Origin: Aquimarina brevivitae
GTDB lineage: Bacteria > Bacteroidota > Bacteroidia > Flavobacteriales > Flavobacteriaceae
Length of the DNA: 64,000 nt
Reading direction: 5' to 3'
NCBI RefSeq assembly: GCF_004216895.1
Contig: NZ_SGXE01000006.1
Span: forward strand, 70,894 to 134,893
Part shown: one piece after another, positions 51,243-59,660 of the stretch
How positions within the stretch are numbered: position 1 is the stretch's first letter
Layout of the letters: each line of letters starts with the position of its first letter
Notes under the pieces: generated by a model
The model's input: the letters and a program-made list of their open reading frames with translations, nothing else
Told to the model about the DNA's origin: nothing
Databases searched by the model: none
Translations under genes and position numbers: made by a program

Positions 51243-51285
51243 GACAATTTTTTTGCTAATGTAAAAAACAATAGTACGTATGATG

Positions 51286-51327
51286 AAAAAAAAGAGTTAA
51301 TATGAAGCGCATACCAACTCTTTTTTT
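51286..51327 (-). terminator. Terminator after the Fe-S operon
   Basis: On the minus strand AAAAAAAGAGTT pairs with AACTCTTTTTTT across a 17-nt loop, followed by T residues. It is 22 bp after the stop of the 51349-52140 gene and may be partly bypassed into the downstream genes. Confidence 0.75.
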
Positions 51328-51348
51328 ATAAACTCCAGTTCTACCGGT

Positions 51349-52140
51349 TTATAGATCTTTGGCATTGGCTATTAGTTCTGCCACATCTAACACCTCTATA
51401 CTGTCTTCTTTTTCCTTATTCTTAACGCCATCTGTCATCATAGTGTTGCAAAAAGGACAACCTGCTGCAATAATATCTGGCTTAGTTTCTAGGGCTTGTT
51501 CGGTTCTTTCGATATTGACATCTTTATTACCAGGTTCTGGTTCTTTGAACATTTGTGCTCCTCCTGCTCCACAACAAAGTCCCTTCTTTTTGCAGTTTTT
51601 CATCTCTACCAATTCTGCTTCAAGCTTTCGCAACAAATCTCTTGGGGCTTCATATACATTATTGGCACGGCCTAAATAGCAAGGATCGTGAAAGGTAATT
51701 CTTTTGCCTTTGAACTTGCCGCCTTCTACTTTTAAGCGGCCTTCCTCTAATAACGACTTAAGGAATTGCGTGTGATGCATTACCTGGTAGTCACCACCTA
51801 AGGATGGGTATTCATTTTTGATTGTATTGAAGCAATGTGGACAAGCTGTTACCACTTTCTTTACCTCATACGCATTCATCACCTCAATATTAGTTACTGC
51901 CTGCATCTGAAATAAAAACTCATTCCCTGCGCGCTTTGCAGGATCTCCTGTACAACTTTCTTCAGTACCTAAAACAGCAAAGTCAACATTAGCGTTATGC
52001 AACAGTTTTACGAAAGCTTTAGTTATTTTTTTGGCTCTATCATCGAAACTACCTGCACATCCAACCCAAAATAAAACTTCAGGTTGTTTACCTTCAGCCA
52101 TATATTCTGCCATAGTAGGCACTTTTATTGCTTCACTCAT
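51349..52140 (-). CDS. (Fe-S)-binding protein with CCG domains (HdrB/LutA/GlpC-like)
   Basis: A 263-residue cytoplasmic redox protein with two Cys-rich CCG domains: FWVGCAGSFDDR near residue 25, TACPHCFNTIKNEYP near 97, HDPCYLGRANNVYE near 150, KKGLCCGAGGAQMF near 185, and AGCPFCNTMMTDG near 227. CCG domains bind noncubane 4Fe-4S clusters in heterodisulfide reductase and related enzymes. With the membrane ferredoxin-like partner at 52689-54008 it probably forms a DsrMK/HdrDE-like menaquinone-linked complex. The electron donor or acceptor is unknown. Confidence 0.9.
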   Translation of the reverse strand: MSEAIKVPTMAEYMAEGKQPEVLFWVGCAGSFDDRAKKITKAFVKLLHNANVDFAVLGTEESCTGDPAKRAGNEFLFQMQAVTNIEVMNAYEVKKVVTACPHCFNTIKNEYPSLGGDYQVMHHTQFLKSLLEEGRLKVEGGKFKGKRITFHDPCYLGRANNVYEAPRDLLRKLEAELVEMKNCKKKGLCCGAGGAQMFKEPEPGNKDVNIERTEQALETKPDIIAAGCPFCNTMMTDGVKNKEKEDSIEVLDVAELIANAKDL

Positions 52141-52183
52141 ATTATAAGACTATTGTATTATTAAATCTAGTTTTCTAAAAATT

Positions 52184-52639
52184 TTAATCGTGTTTACCAT
52201 CATCAAACACTTCTATCGTTACTACACGCTCCACTAGGTCTGTAAACTTACCGGAGTATCGGGTAGCTTTCACTAAGTGATTATCAATCCAATGATAATT
52301 CCCTCCCCTAGGCTTGCCCATTAAAATACTATGATACTTAAACCCATGCTTTTGTAACCAGTTTTCGGTTACTTCTCGGTGATCTTCAGTGCGTGACGTA
52401 AAAAAACAAATGATATGTCCTTCTTCGTACCAATTATTGATAGTATTTAAAGCATCAGGAAAAGGCTCACAGGTTTCCATTCGCTCTGGCTCTTCATTAG
52501 GAACGTCTTCAGTAATCGTTCCATCAATATCAATCAGATAATTTTTAATTCCTTCGGGTAAAACAGGACTAATATGCTCTCCTGCTTCAACCTTATCGTG
52601 TAATAATTTTTCTACTTCTTCCTTCTTCATAGTATTCAA
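52184..52639 (-). CDS. HAD-superfamily phosphatase-like protein
   Basis: A 151-residue HAD-fold protein. Motif I is YLIDIDGTITEDVP near residue 37, motif II Ser is in FFTSRTEDHREVTENWL near 80, and motif III Lys in MGKPRGGNYHWIDNHLVKAT near 108 with a nearby Asp. Relatives are sometimes named phosphoheptose isomerase, which this cannot be on motif grounds. It is placed between the two Fe-S genes, 43 bp and 49 bp from each. The substrate is unknown; a linked role in the same process is only inference. Confidence 0.82.
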   Translation of the reverse strand: MNTMKKEEVEKLLHDKVEAGEHISPVLPEGIKNYLIDIDGTITEDVPNEEPERMETCEPFPDALNTINNWYEEGHIICFFTSRTEDHREVTENWLQKHGFKYHSILMGKPRGGNYHWIDNHLVKATRYSGKFTDLVERVVTIEVFDDGKHD

Positions 52640-52688
52640 GTTCTAAATTTCTTTTTGGTTTAAAGGTTAATAAAAGTGATGTAGATTG

Positions 52689-54008
52689 CTATTCTTTGCT
52701 CCAGTTCAATCGATCCATTTGGTTAAATGGCCAAGGAGCACCATTGTTTTCTACATTAGACATCATATTATTTAAATCTGATGGCGCTGCACTTTGTTCC
52801 ATTACTAAATAGCGTCTCATATCCATAATAATAGAAAGTGGATTAATACTTACCGGACAAGCTTCTACACAAGCATTACAACTGGTACAGGCCCATAATT
52901 CTTCTGCTGTGATATAATCATTAAGCAACTGCTTGCCATCATCAACAAAGCTACCGTTCTTGTCTATATTTTTACCCACTTCTTCCATACGGTCCCGGGT
53001 ATCCATCATGATCTTACGTGGGGATAATTTCTTTCCGGTTTGGTTTGCCGGACATTCACTAGTACAACGTCCGCATTCTGTACAAGTATATGCATTTAAC
53101 AATTGTACCCAATTAAGATCTGCTACATCAGATGCACCAAATTTTTCTGGTTCAGCCTCTTCTTCTCCCTCTGGAGCTGCAGCAAATGGGTCAGCACTTG
53201 GATCCATCATTAACTTTACCTCATTAGTAACGGCCTCTAAATTATCAAACTGTCCTTGTGGTTTAAGATTGGCATAATAGGTATTAGGAAATGCCAATAA
53301 TATATGTAAATGCTTAGAGAAATACAGGTAGTTTAGAAAAATTAAAATCCCTAAGATATGTAACCACCAAGCTGCTCTTTCGATCATAAACACGGTTCCT
53401 TGTGACATTCCATCAAAAATTGGTGTAATGAACTGGCTCACCGGATAGGCACCTGCTTTTATATAATGGTCCGCTCCTAGTTCTTGTAACTGCAAATCTG
53501 CTGCATTCATCGTAAGGAATAATCCCATTAATACGACCTCAAAATATAGAATAATATTACCATCATTTTTTGGCCATCCTTTTAAGGATTTAAATCGAGC
53601 TATATTTAAAATATTTCTTCGAGCCCAAAATACGATAACACTTACTAATACTAATAGCGCTAATATTTCAAACGAACCAATTAAGAAGTCATAGAATCCT
53701 CCTAAAAATGCAAAAATCCTGTGTGTTCCAAAAATACCGTCGATGATGATCTCTAACACTTCGATGTTGATGATGATAAAACCTACATAAACTATGACGT
53801 GTAAAAATCCAGCAATTGGTCTTTTTACCATCTTGGATTGTCCTAATGCAATCCTGGCCATATGCTTAAATCGCTCTGATTTATTATCAGATCTATCCAC
53901 ATCTTTACCCAGACGTATGTTTCTGATTAATTTTCTTACGTTTTTAGTAAAATATCCAATCCCTAATACAAGGGCTATAACAAATAGTATATTTGGTATG
54001 TATTGCAT
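52689..54008 (-). CDS. Membrane-bound 4Fe-4S dicluster protein (NarI/HdrE-ferredoxin type)
   Basis: A 439-residue protein. The N-terminal ~240 residues contain 5-6 membrane helices with His residues able to bind haem b (RPIAGFLHVIVYVGF, AAWWLHILGILIFLNY). The C-terminal part has two cubane motifs, CTECGRCTSECPANQTG near residue 310 and CTSCNACVEACPVSINP near 375. It should pass electrons between menaquinone and the CCG protein encoded two genes downstream. It begins 8 bp after the mlaD-like gene. Confidence 0.92.
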   Translation of the reverse strand: MQYIPNILFVIALVLGIGYFTKNVRKLIRNIRLGKDVDRSDNKSERFKHMARIALGQSKMVKRPIAGFLHVIVYVGFIIINIEVLEIIIDGIFGTHRIFAFLGGFYDFLIGSFEILALLVLVSVIVFWARRNILNIARFKSLKGWPKNDGNIILYFEVVLMGLFLTMNAADLQLQELGADHYIKAGAYPVSQFITPIFDGMSQGTVFMIERAAWWLHILGILIFLNYLYFSKHLHILLAFPNTYYANLKPQGQFDNLEAVTNEVKLMMDPSADPFAAAPEGEEEAEPEKFGASDVADLNWVQLLNAYTCTECGRCTSECPANQTGKKLSPRKIMMDTRDRMEEVGKNIDKNGSFVDDGKQLLNDYITAEELWACTSCNACVEACPVSINPLSIIMDMRRYLVMEQSAAPSDLNNMMSNVENNGAPWPFNQMDRLNWSKE

Positions 54009-54016
54009 GAGTATAG

Positions 54017-54964
54017 TTAGTTAATTGTATCTTCTTCTTTAGGTGGCTGATATTCTTTATTCTTTTTTCCAAACACTGAAAAATGAACATATCGTTTAGG
54101 ATTCAACCTCATATCCTGTAATAGCAGCTCTAGTTCTTTACTTGTTTGAGATAAATTATCATAAAGTTTCTCGTCTTTTAAGAGTTTACCGGCGGTTCCC
54201 TTACCGGATTCTAGATTAGTTGAGATTTGTTTAAAGCTTTTTAGAACCTCTCCAAGGTCTTCACTAATTTTATTGATATTTACTTTAGCTAAAGTATCTC
54301 CAAACTGGTTTAGTTTGCCTGATACTTCATTAAAATTTGTAAATGTTTTATTCAGGTTGGTTTCGTTATTTGCTAATATTCTATTTAGTTTATTGGAGAT
54401 GCCTTTAAAATCGTTTACAGCAACACTCAAGTCCTCGAAAATCTTATTCACATTTTTTCGGTTATTGGTTGATCCTAACGTCTTAAAGATGGTATCCGCA
54501 TCAGTAATAGCAGCTTCAAGCTTCTCTTGTAATGGGGTAAGACGATCATTTACCAATTCCAGAAGCCCTTCTTCTACTTTACCGGGTAAGGTATCCTGAT
54601 CCTTAGCTTCCTGACCTTCTTCATAGACTGGAATAATAGCAAGGGATTTACCTCCTATCAAACCACCTCCATAAACTTGAGCTAAGCTATTCTTTGAAAA
54701 CTTAAATTCTTTATCCACATTAAAGGTAACCAGTAGGTTTCCTTTATTATCCGCAAAGTCGATTGAAATCACCTGCCCAACAGTTAATCCATTAATCGTA
54801 ACTGGAGAAGAAGGAATTAAACCTTCAACATTTTCATAAATAGCGTAGAATGTGCGGTCATCTTCTAAAAGATTTTTCCCCTTTAAGAAAGAATATCCAA
54901 AAATAAATAATACTATAGCTGCTACAGCTAGCAACCCTGTTTTAACCTCTCGCGTAAATTTCAA
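54017..54964 (-). CDS. MlaD family (MCE domain) lipid transport protein
   Basis: A 315-residue protein with an N-terminal transmembrane anchor (LLAVAAIVLFIFGYSFLKG) and an MCE/MlaD domain (YENVEGLIPSSPVTINGLTV near residue 44, GGGLIGGKSLAIIP near 102). A long coiled-coil-like helix with periodic Asn and Leu follows (NRILANNETNLNKTFTNFNE). MCE proteins form hexameric tunnels moving phospholipids between membranes. No mlaE/mlaF partners are adjacent. It lies between the amidase gene and the Fe-S genes. Confidence 0.92.
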   Translation of the reverse strand: MKFTREVKTGLLAVAAIVLFIFGYSFLKGKNLLEDDRTFYAIYENVEGLIPSSPVTINGLTVGQVISIDFADNKGNLLVTFNVDKEFKFSKNSLAQVYGGGLIGGKSLAIIPVYEEGQEAKDQDTLPGKVEEGLLELVNDRLTPLQEKLEAAITDADTIFKTLGSTNNRKNVNKIFEDLSVAVNDFKGISNKLNRILANNETNLNKTFTNFNEVSGKLNQFGDTLAKVNINKISEDLGEVLKSFKQISTNLESGKGTAGKLLKDEKLYDNLSQTSKELELLLQDMRLNPKRYVHFSVFGKKNKEYQPPKEEDTIN

Positions 54965-55046
54965 AACATTTTCTATTTTGATGACAAATTTAGAATAAAA
55001 ATTAGATTATGACCGTACTATCAACAATGAATTAACAGTAAATTCC

Positions 55047-56165
55047 TTATTTATTGGAATCAGTTTGATTTTTTAAAGCTTCTGACAAAGGTATATTTTC
55101 GCTATTCTTAAAAGCTACGATAAAACTAGAGGTAAACCCTTTAGATATTGCAAAATCCTTAAGTTCCTGTATCATAGTATAGTTAGAGGTAGATCCATAG
55201 AAATACTTGTAAAAATCCCCTGACTGCATTTTTGAAATTTTATCCAGTCCATTAAAATTGAACGGTTCAAGAGGTATGTCCGTTGACCCTGCTGCAATTT
55301 GAACCTTAAAAACTACTCCCTTATACACCGCATCTCCTTCTATATCCACACTAGGTGGTTTGGGCTCGGGTGTTTTAGGCACATAATAAATAGCATCCAA
55401 ACTTTCTTTGTAATCGATAACGGATGTAGCAATTGACTTGGCCATTTCTAACTGACCGGTGGTTGAATTTAGATATTTACCTTCATCCTTATTGGTTAAA
55501 AATCCGAGCTCAATTAACACACTAGGCATATACGTTTGATGAAGTACTACAAACCCAGCTTGTTTTACACCTCTATTTTTCTTCTTTAGATTCTTTTTAA
55601 ATCTATTTTGCACAAAGCTTGCTAAAGTTAAACTTTGATCCAAATACTCCTCTTGCATCAAAGTCAGACCAATGATTGACTCCGGAGAATTAGGGTCAAA
55701 GCCTTCATAATTTTCTTGGTAATTATCCTCTAACAATATTACCGAGTTTTCATTTTTAGCCACACTAAAATTTTCATCATTAGCGTGTAATCCAAGTACA
55801 AAGGTTTCTGTTCCAAAAGCCTGGGAGCGATGGGAATTACAATGTATGGAAACAAATAGATCCGCTTTAGCTTTATTTGCAATACTGCCCCGCTCGTGCA
55901 ATTCAATAAACTTATCCGTTTTTCGAGTGTAAACCACTTTAAAACGTTTATCCTGTTCTAAAATCTTACCTACTTCCAAAACAACTTTGAGGGCAATATC
56001 TTTCTCTTTATAGCCATTTCCTCTATTCCCTGGATCATGACCTCCGTGCCCGGCATCTAAGACTACAACGTACTTGGTATCATCTTGAGCAACCGTTGTA
56101 TGTTCCACCAACAAGACTAGAATCCCTACTAAACAACATCGTATTATCCAATTTTTTTTCATCAA
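55047..56165 (-). CDS. N-acetylmuramoyl-L-alanine amidase with SPOR-like tail
   Basis: A 372-residue periplasmic enzyme with a signal peptide, then an Amidase_3 zinc domain: VVLDAGHGGHDPGNRGNGYKE near residue 35 (first zinc His), VSIHCNSHRSQ near 105, and the catalytic Glu in LIELGFLTNKDEGKYL near 220. A proline-rich linker (PKTPEPKPPS) leads to a ~90-residue C-terminal domain (VFKVQIAAGSTDI onward) resembling SPOR domains, which bind denuded septal glycan. It cleaves stem peptides for daughter-cell separation and is divergent from lptD. Confidence 0.93.
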   Translation of the reverse strand: MMKKNWIIRCCLVGILVLLVEHTTVAQDDTKYVVVLDAGHGGHDPGNRGNGYKEKDIALKVVLEVGKILEQDKRFKVVYTRKTDKFIELHERGSIANKAKADLFVSIHCNSHRSQAFGTETFVLGLHANDENFSVAKNENSVILLEDNYQENYEGFDPNSPESIIGLTLMQEEYLDQSLTLASFVQNRFKKNLKKKNRGVKQAGFVVLHQTYMPSVLIELGFLTNKDEGKYLNSTTGQLEMAKSIATSVIDYKESLDAIYYVPKTPEPKPPSVDIEGDAVYKGVVFKVQIAAGSTDIPLEPFNFNGLDKISKMQSGDFYKYFYGSTSNYTMIQELKDFAISKGFTSSFIVAFKNSENIPLSEALKNQTDSNK

Positions 56166-56353
56166 ACTAGCAAAATTTATTACAAATCTGAAACATCCTT
56201 TATCCTTTACCGTATTTAATGTAATAAAAATAAGGTTCTATGGTTATGTATTCTGAATTGCGTTTTATTGTATTCTTAATAGTGACGTAAAATGTTGTTT
56301 TTTATTTAAACTGCATTTTTTTACTAATTACAATCACTACATTAAAAATATAT

Positions 56354-56361
56354 GTAATTTT
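56354..56361 (+). promoter_or_regulatory. -7-like box overlapping the annotated lptD start
   Basis: TAATTTTG fits TAnnTTTG and overlaps the TTG at 56360 that opens the long frame. If it is the real promoter, transcription would start near 56367, downstream of that TTG. No TTG at the 19-bp spacing is seen upstream, so the box is unproven. Confidence 0.4.
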
Positions 56362-59152
56362 GGCACTTCAAAAACTAAGCCATAGTTTTACAAAAATAGG
56401 ATTTAAACCATTGCAAACAACGGTACGTAATATACTTTATTCACTAAGTTTTTCACTATTTTTTGTGGTACAAATAGTGGGTCAGGAAACTAATAAAACA
56501 GCTGATGTTCAAATCCCTGTGGTCCAAGATACTACAGAGAAAGCTACTCCAAGAACAGCAGACAGTTTAACTATTAATGCAGAACGCGTACTATCCGAAA
56601 AAAGTCAAGATACCACCAAAAAAGATACAATACCTGCGGAAACCTCATACCTAACTGACAATGTAGTTTACAGTGCTACGGACTATATGCGATTAAGCAG
56701 AAGAGAAAATAAAATGTATCTCCATGACAATGCACAAATCATTTATGGAGATATACAACTCAATGCAGGTTTAATCATATTAGACAACAATAAAAATGAA
56801 GTATATGCTTATGGTATAAAAGATTCGGTTGGCGCCTATTCCCAAGCTCCTGTTTTTAAACAAGGGGCTAATATTGTAGAACCAGACTCCATACGTTTTA
56901 ACTTTGATACCGAAAAAGCATTAATCTATAATTCAAGAACGGAGCAAAGTGGTTTTAGGATAAAAAACGAGGTGTCCAAACGGGTCAATGACTCTGTAAT
57001 TTATATGCAGAATGTAAAATTTACCACCTCCGAAAATGTGGATGATCCGGAATATTATTTCTATGCGCGTAGAATTAAGTTTGTTCCTAAGAAGAAAATC
57101 GTAACCGGATTGGTAAATATGTACATCGCTGATGTACCGACACCTTTAGGGTTACCCTTTGGTTATTTCCCATTTACAGAAGACAGAACCTCAGGTTTTA
57201 TCATACCAAGTTATGGAGATGAACGGCAACGAGGATATTTTCTTCAGAATGGTGGTTATTATTTTGCCATTAGTGATTACGTAGATCTAACGCTACTTGG
57301 AGATTATTATACTAATGGTAGTTATACTTTATCCATGGAATCCGCTTATGCCCTACGCTATAGATATAGAGGAAATTTGCGTTTCAGGTTTGAAAATAAC
57401 TTGAATAGTGAACGGGGGTTTCCTGATTTTTCCAGGACCACTACTTATAATATTCAATGGAATCACAGCCAGGATGCTAAAGCTAATCCAACCAGTAGGT
57501 TTTCTGCTTCCGTAAACTTTGGTAGTAGTAATTTCTTTAGACAATCTACAAACCAGTTGAACACCCCCAATTTCTTAAATAACCAAATCAATTCTTCTAT
57601 TTCCTATTCTAAGACCTTTCCAGGAGATCCACAAGTAAATGTAAATTTAGCAGCAACACACAACTCTAACACCAATACAGGTACTGTAAATCTATCCCTA
57701 CCTAATATGAATGCTAGTGTATCCAGGATTTTTCCATTTGCTCCAAAAACGGGAACCAAAAAAGGATTAATCCATAATATCAATACGCAATATAATGTTA
57801 GGGCTGAAAACAGAATCCAAACCACGGATGATGATTTATTTACAGGTAGAATGTTTGAAGATGCACAAATGGGAATTCAACACAGCATACCCATAAGTAC
57901 CAACTTTAAGATTTTTAAATATATCAGCGCCTCTATGGGCACTAATTTTCAAGAAAATTGGGTGTTTGAAACGGTAGAACAAAGTTATGATGAAAACCTC
58001 AATAACGGTGCTGGAGGGGTCCAAAGAGATACTATCACCGGTTTTGATGCTTTTAGAACTTACAACTTTTCTACTAGTTTAGGAACCACCATTTATGGAA
58101 CCTTCAATTTTGATAAGGATAAAAAAATTCAAGCCATTCGGCATACGATTCGACCTTCGATCAGTTACAGTATCAACCCTGCATTTGATCAATATTATGA
58201 CACCTATATCAGACCTATTGACGATGACCCCTTAACACCAGAAATTGAAACTGAAGAGGAGGTAGAATACTCTCGTTTTCAAGGTGGTTTTTTTGGAGCT
58301 CCGAGTAATACGTTTTCGAGCAGTATTGGCTTTTCGATAAGTAATAACCTCGAAGCAAAGGTGAAAAGTAAAGATACTACAGCGACAGAGGCAGAGAAAA
58401 TCATATTATTAAACAACTTAACCTTCTCCACCGCTTATAATTTAGCTGGGGATTCACTTAAGTTAAGCCCTATTTCTGTTCGAGGTAATCTCCCTATAAT
58501 AAAAAATAAGTTAGATATTAACTTTGGGGCTGAGCTAGATCCTTATGCATTGGACAATAACAATAGAAAGATAGATGTTTGGAATATCAACAATGGAGGT
58601 AGCCTATTTAGACTTACCAGAGCCAGTGCCAATTTTGGATATTCTTTTTCTAGCAAAGATTTTGAACGAGACCGAAAAGAAACAGATCCACTAGACAATC
58701 AAGTATTAGCAAATGGAGGGCGCACAGACGATCTCTTCGGAGATACAAATTTTAACGATAATCAATCCTATGTAGAAGATCAGGATACCGAAGTAGGTGA
58801 TTTTAAAAATTACAATTACAAAATACCCTGGTCTCTTCGCTTGGCGTATACCGTAAATTATAGCAACAATGCCAGGCAAAATGAAATATCATCGCATTCC
58901 ATTATGTTTACTGGAGATGTAGAACTAGCACCGAGATGGAAGGTTGGTGTTTCGTCTGGTTATGATCTAAAAGATCCTGGTTTCACCTTTACCTCACTTC
59001 GATTCCAAAGGGATTTGGAAAGTTGGCGAATGAGTTTTAATTGGATTCCTTTTGGGCCTAGACAATCCTGGAATTTCTTTATTGGAATCAAAGCATCGAG
59101 TCTACGAGATATCAAATACGAAAAAAGAAGACAACCTGATCGTAATTTATAG
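56360..59152 (+). CDS. lptD: LPS-assembly protein LptD
   Basis: A 930-residue outer-membrane protein that inserts LPS into the outer leaflet. After a signal peptide (ILYSLSFSLFFVVQIVGQ), a linker and an OstA/LptA-like periplasmic domain (YMRLSRRENKMYLHDNAQII near residue 112) come before a ~26-strand barrel with alternating aromatic pattern, ending in MSFNWIPFGPRQSWNFFIG and a strand. The frame opens at TTG 56360; an alternative TTG at 56411 would give a more compact signal peptide (MQTTVRNILYSLSFSLF). It is divergent from the amidase gene. Confidence 0.92.
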   Translation: MALQKLSHSFTKIGFKPLQTTVRNILYSLSFSLFFVVQIVGQETNKTADVQIPVVQDTTEKATPRTADSLTINAERVLSEKSQDTTKKDTIPAETSYLTDNVVYSATDYMRLSRRENKMYLHDNAQIIYGDIQLNAGLIILDNNKNEVYAYGIKDSVGAYSQAPVFKQGANIVEPDSIRFNFDTEKALIYNSRTEQSGFRIKNEVSKRVNDSVIYMQNVKFTTSENVDDPEYYFYARRIKFVPKKKIVTGLVNMYIADVPTPLGLPFGYFPFTEDRTSGFIIPSYGDERQRGYFLQNGGYYFAISDYVDLTLLGDYYTNGSYTLSMESAYALRYRYRGNLRFRFENNLNSERGFPDFSRTTTYNIQWNHSQDAKANPTSRFSASVNFGSSNFFRQSTNQLNTPNFLNNQINSSISYSKTFPGDPQVNVNLAATHNSNTNTGTVNLSLPNMNASVSRIFPFAPKTGTKKGLIHNINTQYNVRAENRIQTTDDDLFTGRMFEDAQMGIQHSIPISTNFKIFKYISASMGTNFQENWVFETVEQSYDENLNNGAGGVQRDTITGFDAFRTYNFSTSLGTTIYGTFNFDKDKKIQAIRHTIRPSISYSINPAFDQYYDTYIRPIDDDPLTPEIETEEEVEYSRFQGGFFGAPSNTFSSSIGFSISNNLEAKVKSKDTTATEAEKIILLNNLTFSTAYNLAGDSLKLSPISVRGNLPIIKNKLDINFGAELDPYALDNNNRKIDVWNINNGGSLFRLTRASANFGYSFSSKDFERDRKETDPLDNQVLANGGRTDDLFGDTNFNDNQSYVEDQDTEVGDFKNYNYKIPWSLRLAYTVNYSNNARQNEISSHSIMFTGDVELAPRWKVGVSSGYDLKDPGFTFTSLRFQRDLESWRMSFNWIPFGPRQSWNFFIGIKASSLRDIKYEKRRQPDRNL

Positions 59153-59202
59153 TTCGTATCTTGAACTATTGTAATAGTTACTCATTTTCTTAAAACACAC
59201 AT

Positions 59203-59583
59203 ATGAAAACAATAATTACAACCACCAAAGCTCCTGCACCTATCGGACCATATAGCCAAGCTATATTATCAGGAAACACTCTATATACCTCTGGTCAAAT
59301 TGCATTAGACCCTGATTCAGGAAAGCTTATTATGGATTCTATTGCAATGGAAACCGATCAAGTAATGAAAAACCTTAAAGCCATCCTGGACGAAGTAGGA
59401 ATGACCTTCGAAAATGTAATCAAATCGACAATATTTTTGTCTGATATGAACAATTTTGAAGCCGTAAATAAAGTATACGGTAGTTACCTGAATGAGGATA
59501 CTGCTCCTGCCAGAGAAACGGTTGCGGTAAAAACGTTACCTAAATCCGTTAACGTTGAAATCTCTATGATTGCAGTAAAATAA
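59203..59583 (+). CDS. RidA family reactive-imine deaminase
   Basis: A 126-residue YjgF/RidA protein, a trimeric enzyme that hydrolyses 2-aminoacrylate and related imines from PLP enzymes. The signatures are APAPIGPYSQAILSGNTLYTSGQ at the N-terminus (quoted in part), NLKAILDEVGMTFENVIK near residue 73 and the C-terminal APARETVAVKTLPKSVNVEI with the key Arg in PARE. The length is normal. It is 50 bp downstream of lptD and followed by a strong terminator. Confidence 0.96.
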   Translation: MKTIITTTKAPAPIGPYSQAILSGNTLYTSGQIALDPDSGKLIMDSIAMETDQVMKNLKAILDEVGMTFENVIKSTIFLSDMNNFEAVNKVYGSYLNEDTAPARETVAVKTLPKSVNVEISMIAVK

Positions 59584-59610
59584 AAAGTTAATCCATAAGC
59601 TATGGAAATA

Positions 59611-59647
59611 AAAAAACTCCCTCTACACTTCGTAAAGGGAGTTTTTT
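59611..59647. terminator. Bidirectional terminator between ridA and the phosphatase gene
   Basis: AAAAAACTCCCT (59611-59622) pairs with AGGGAGTTTTTT (59636-59647) around a 13-nt loop, placed between convergent genes. Confidence 0.92.
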
Positions 59648-59660
59648 ATACTACAATACG

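Noticed and set aside
52184..52639. Phosphoheptose isomerase
   Set aside because: The motifs are those of the HAD superfamily (DIDGT, Ser motif II, Lys motif III), not the SIS fold of GmhA.
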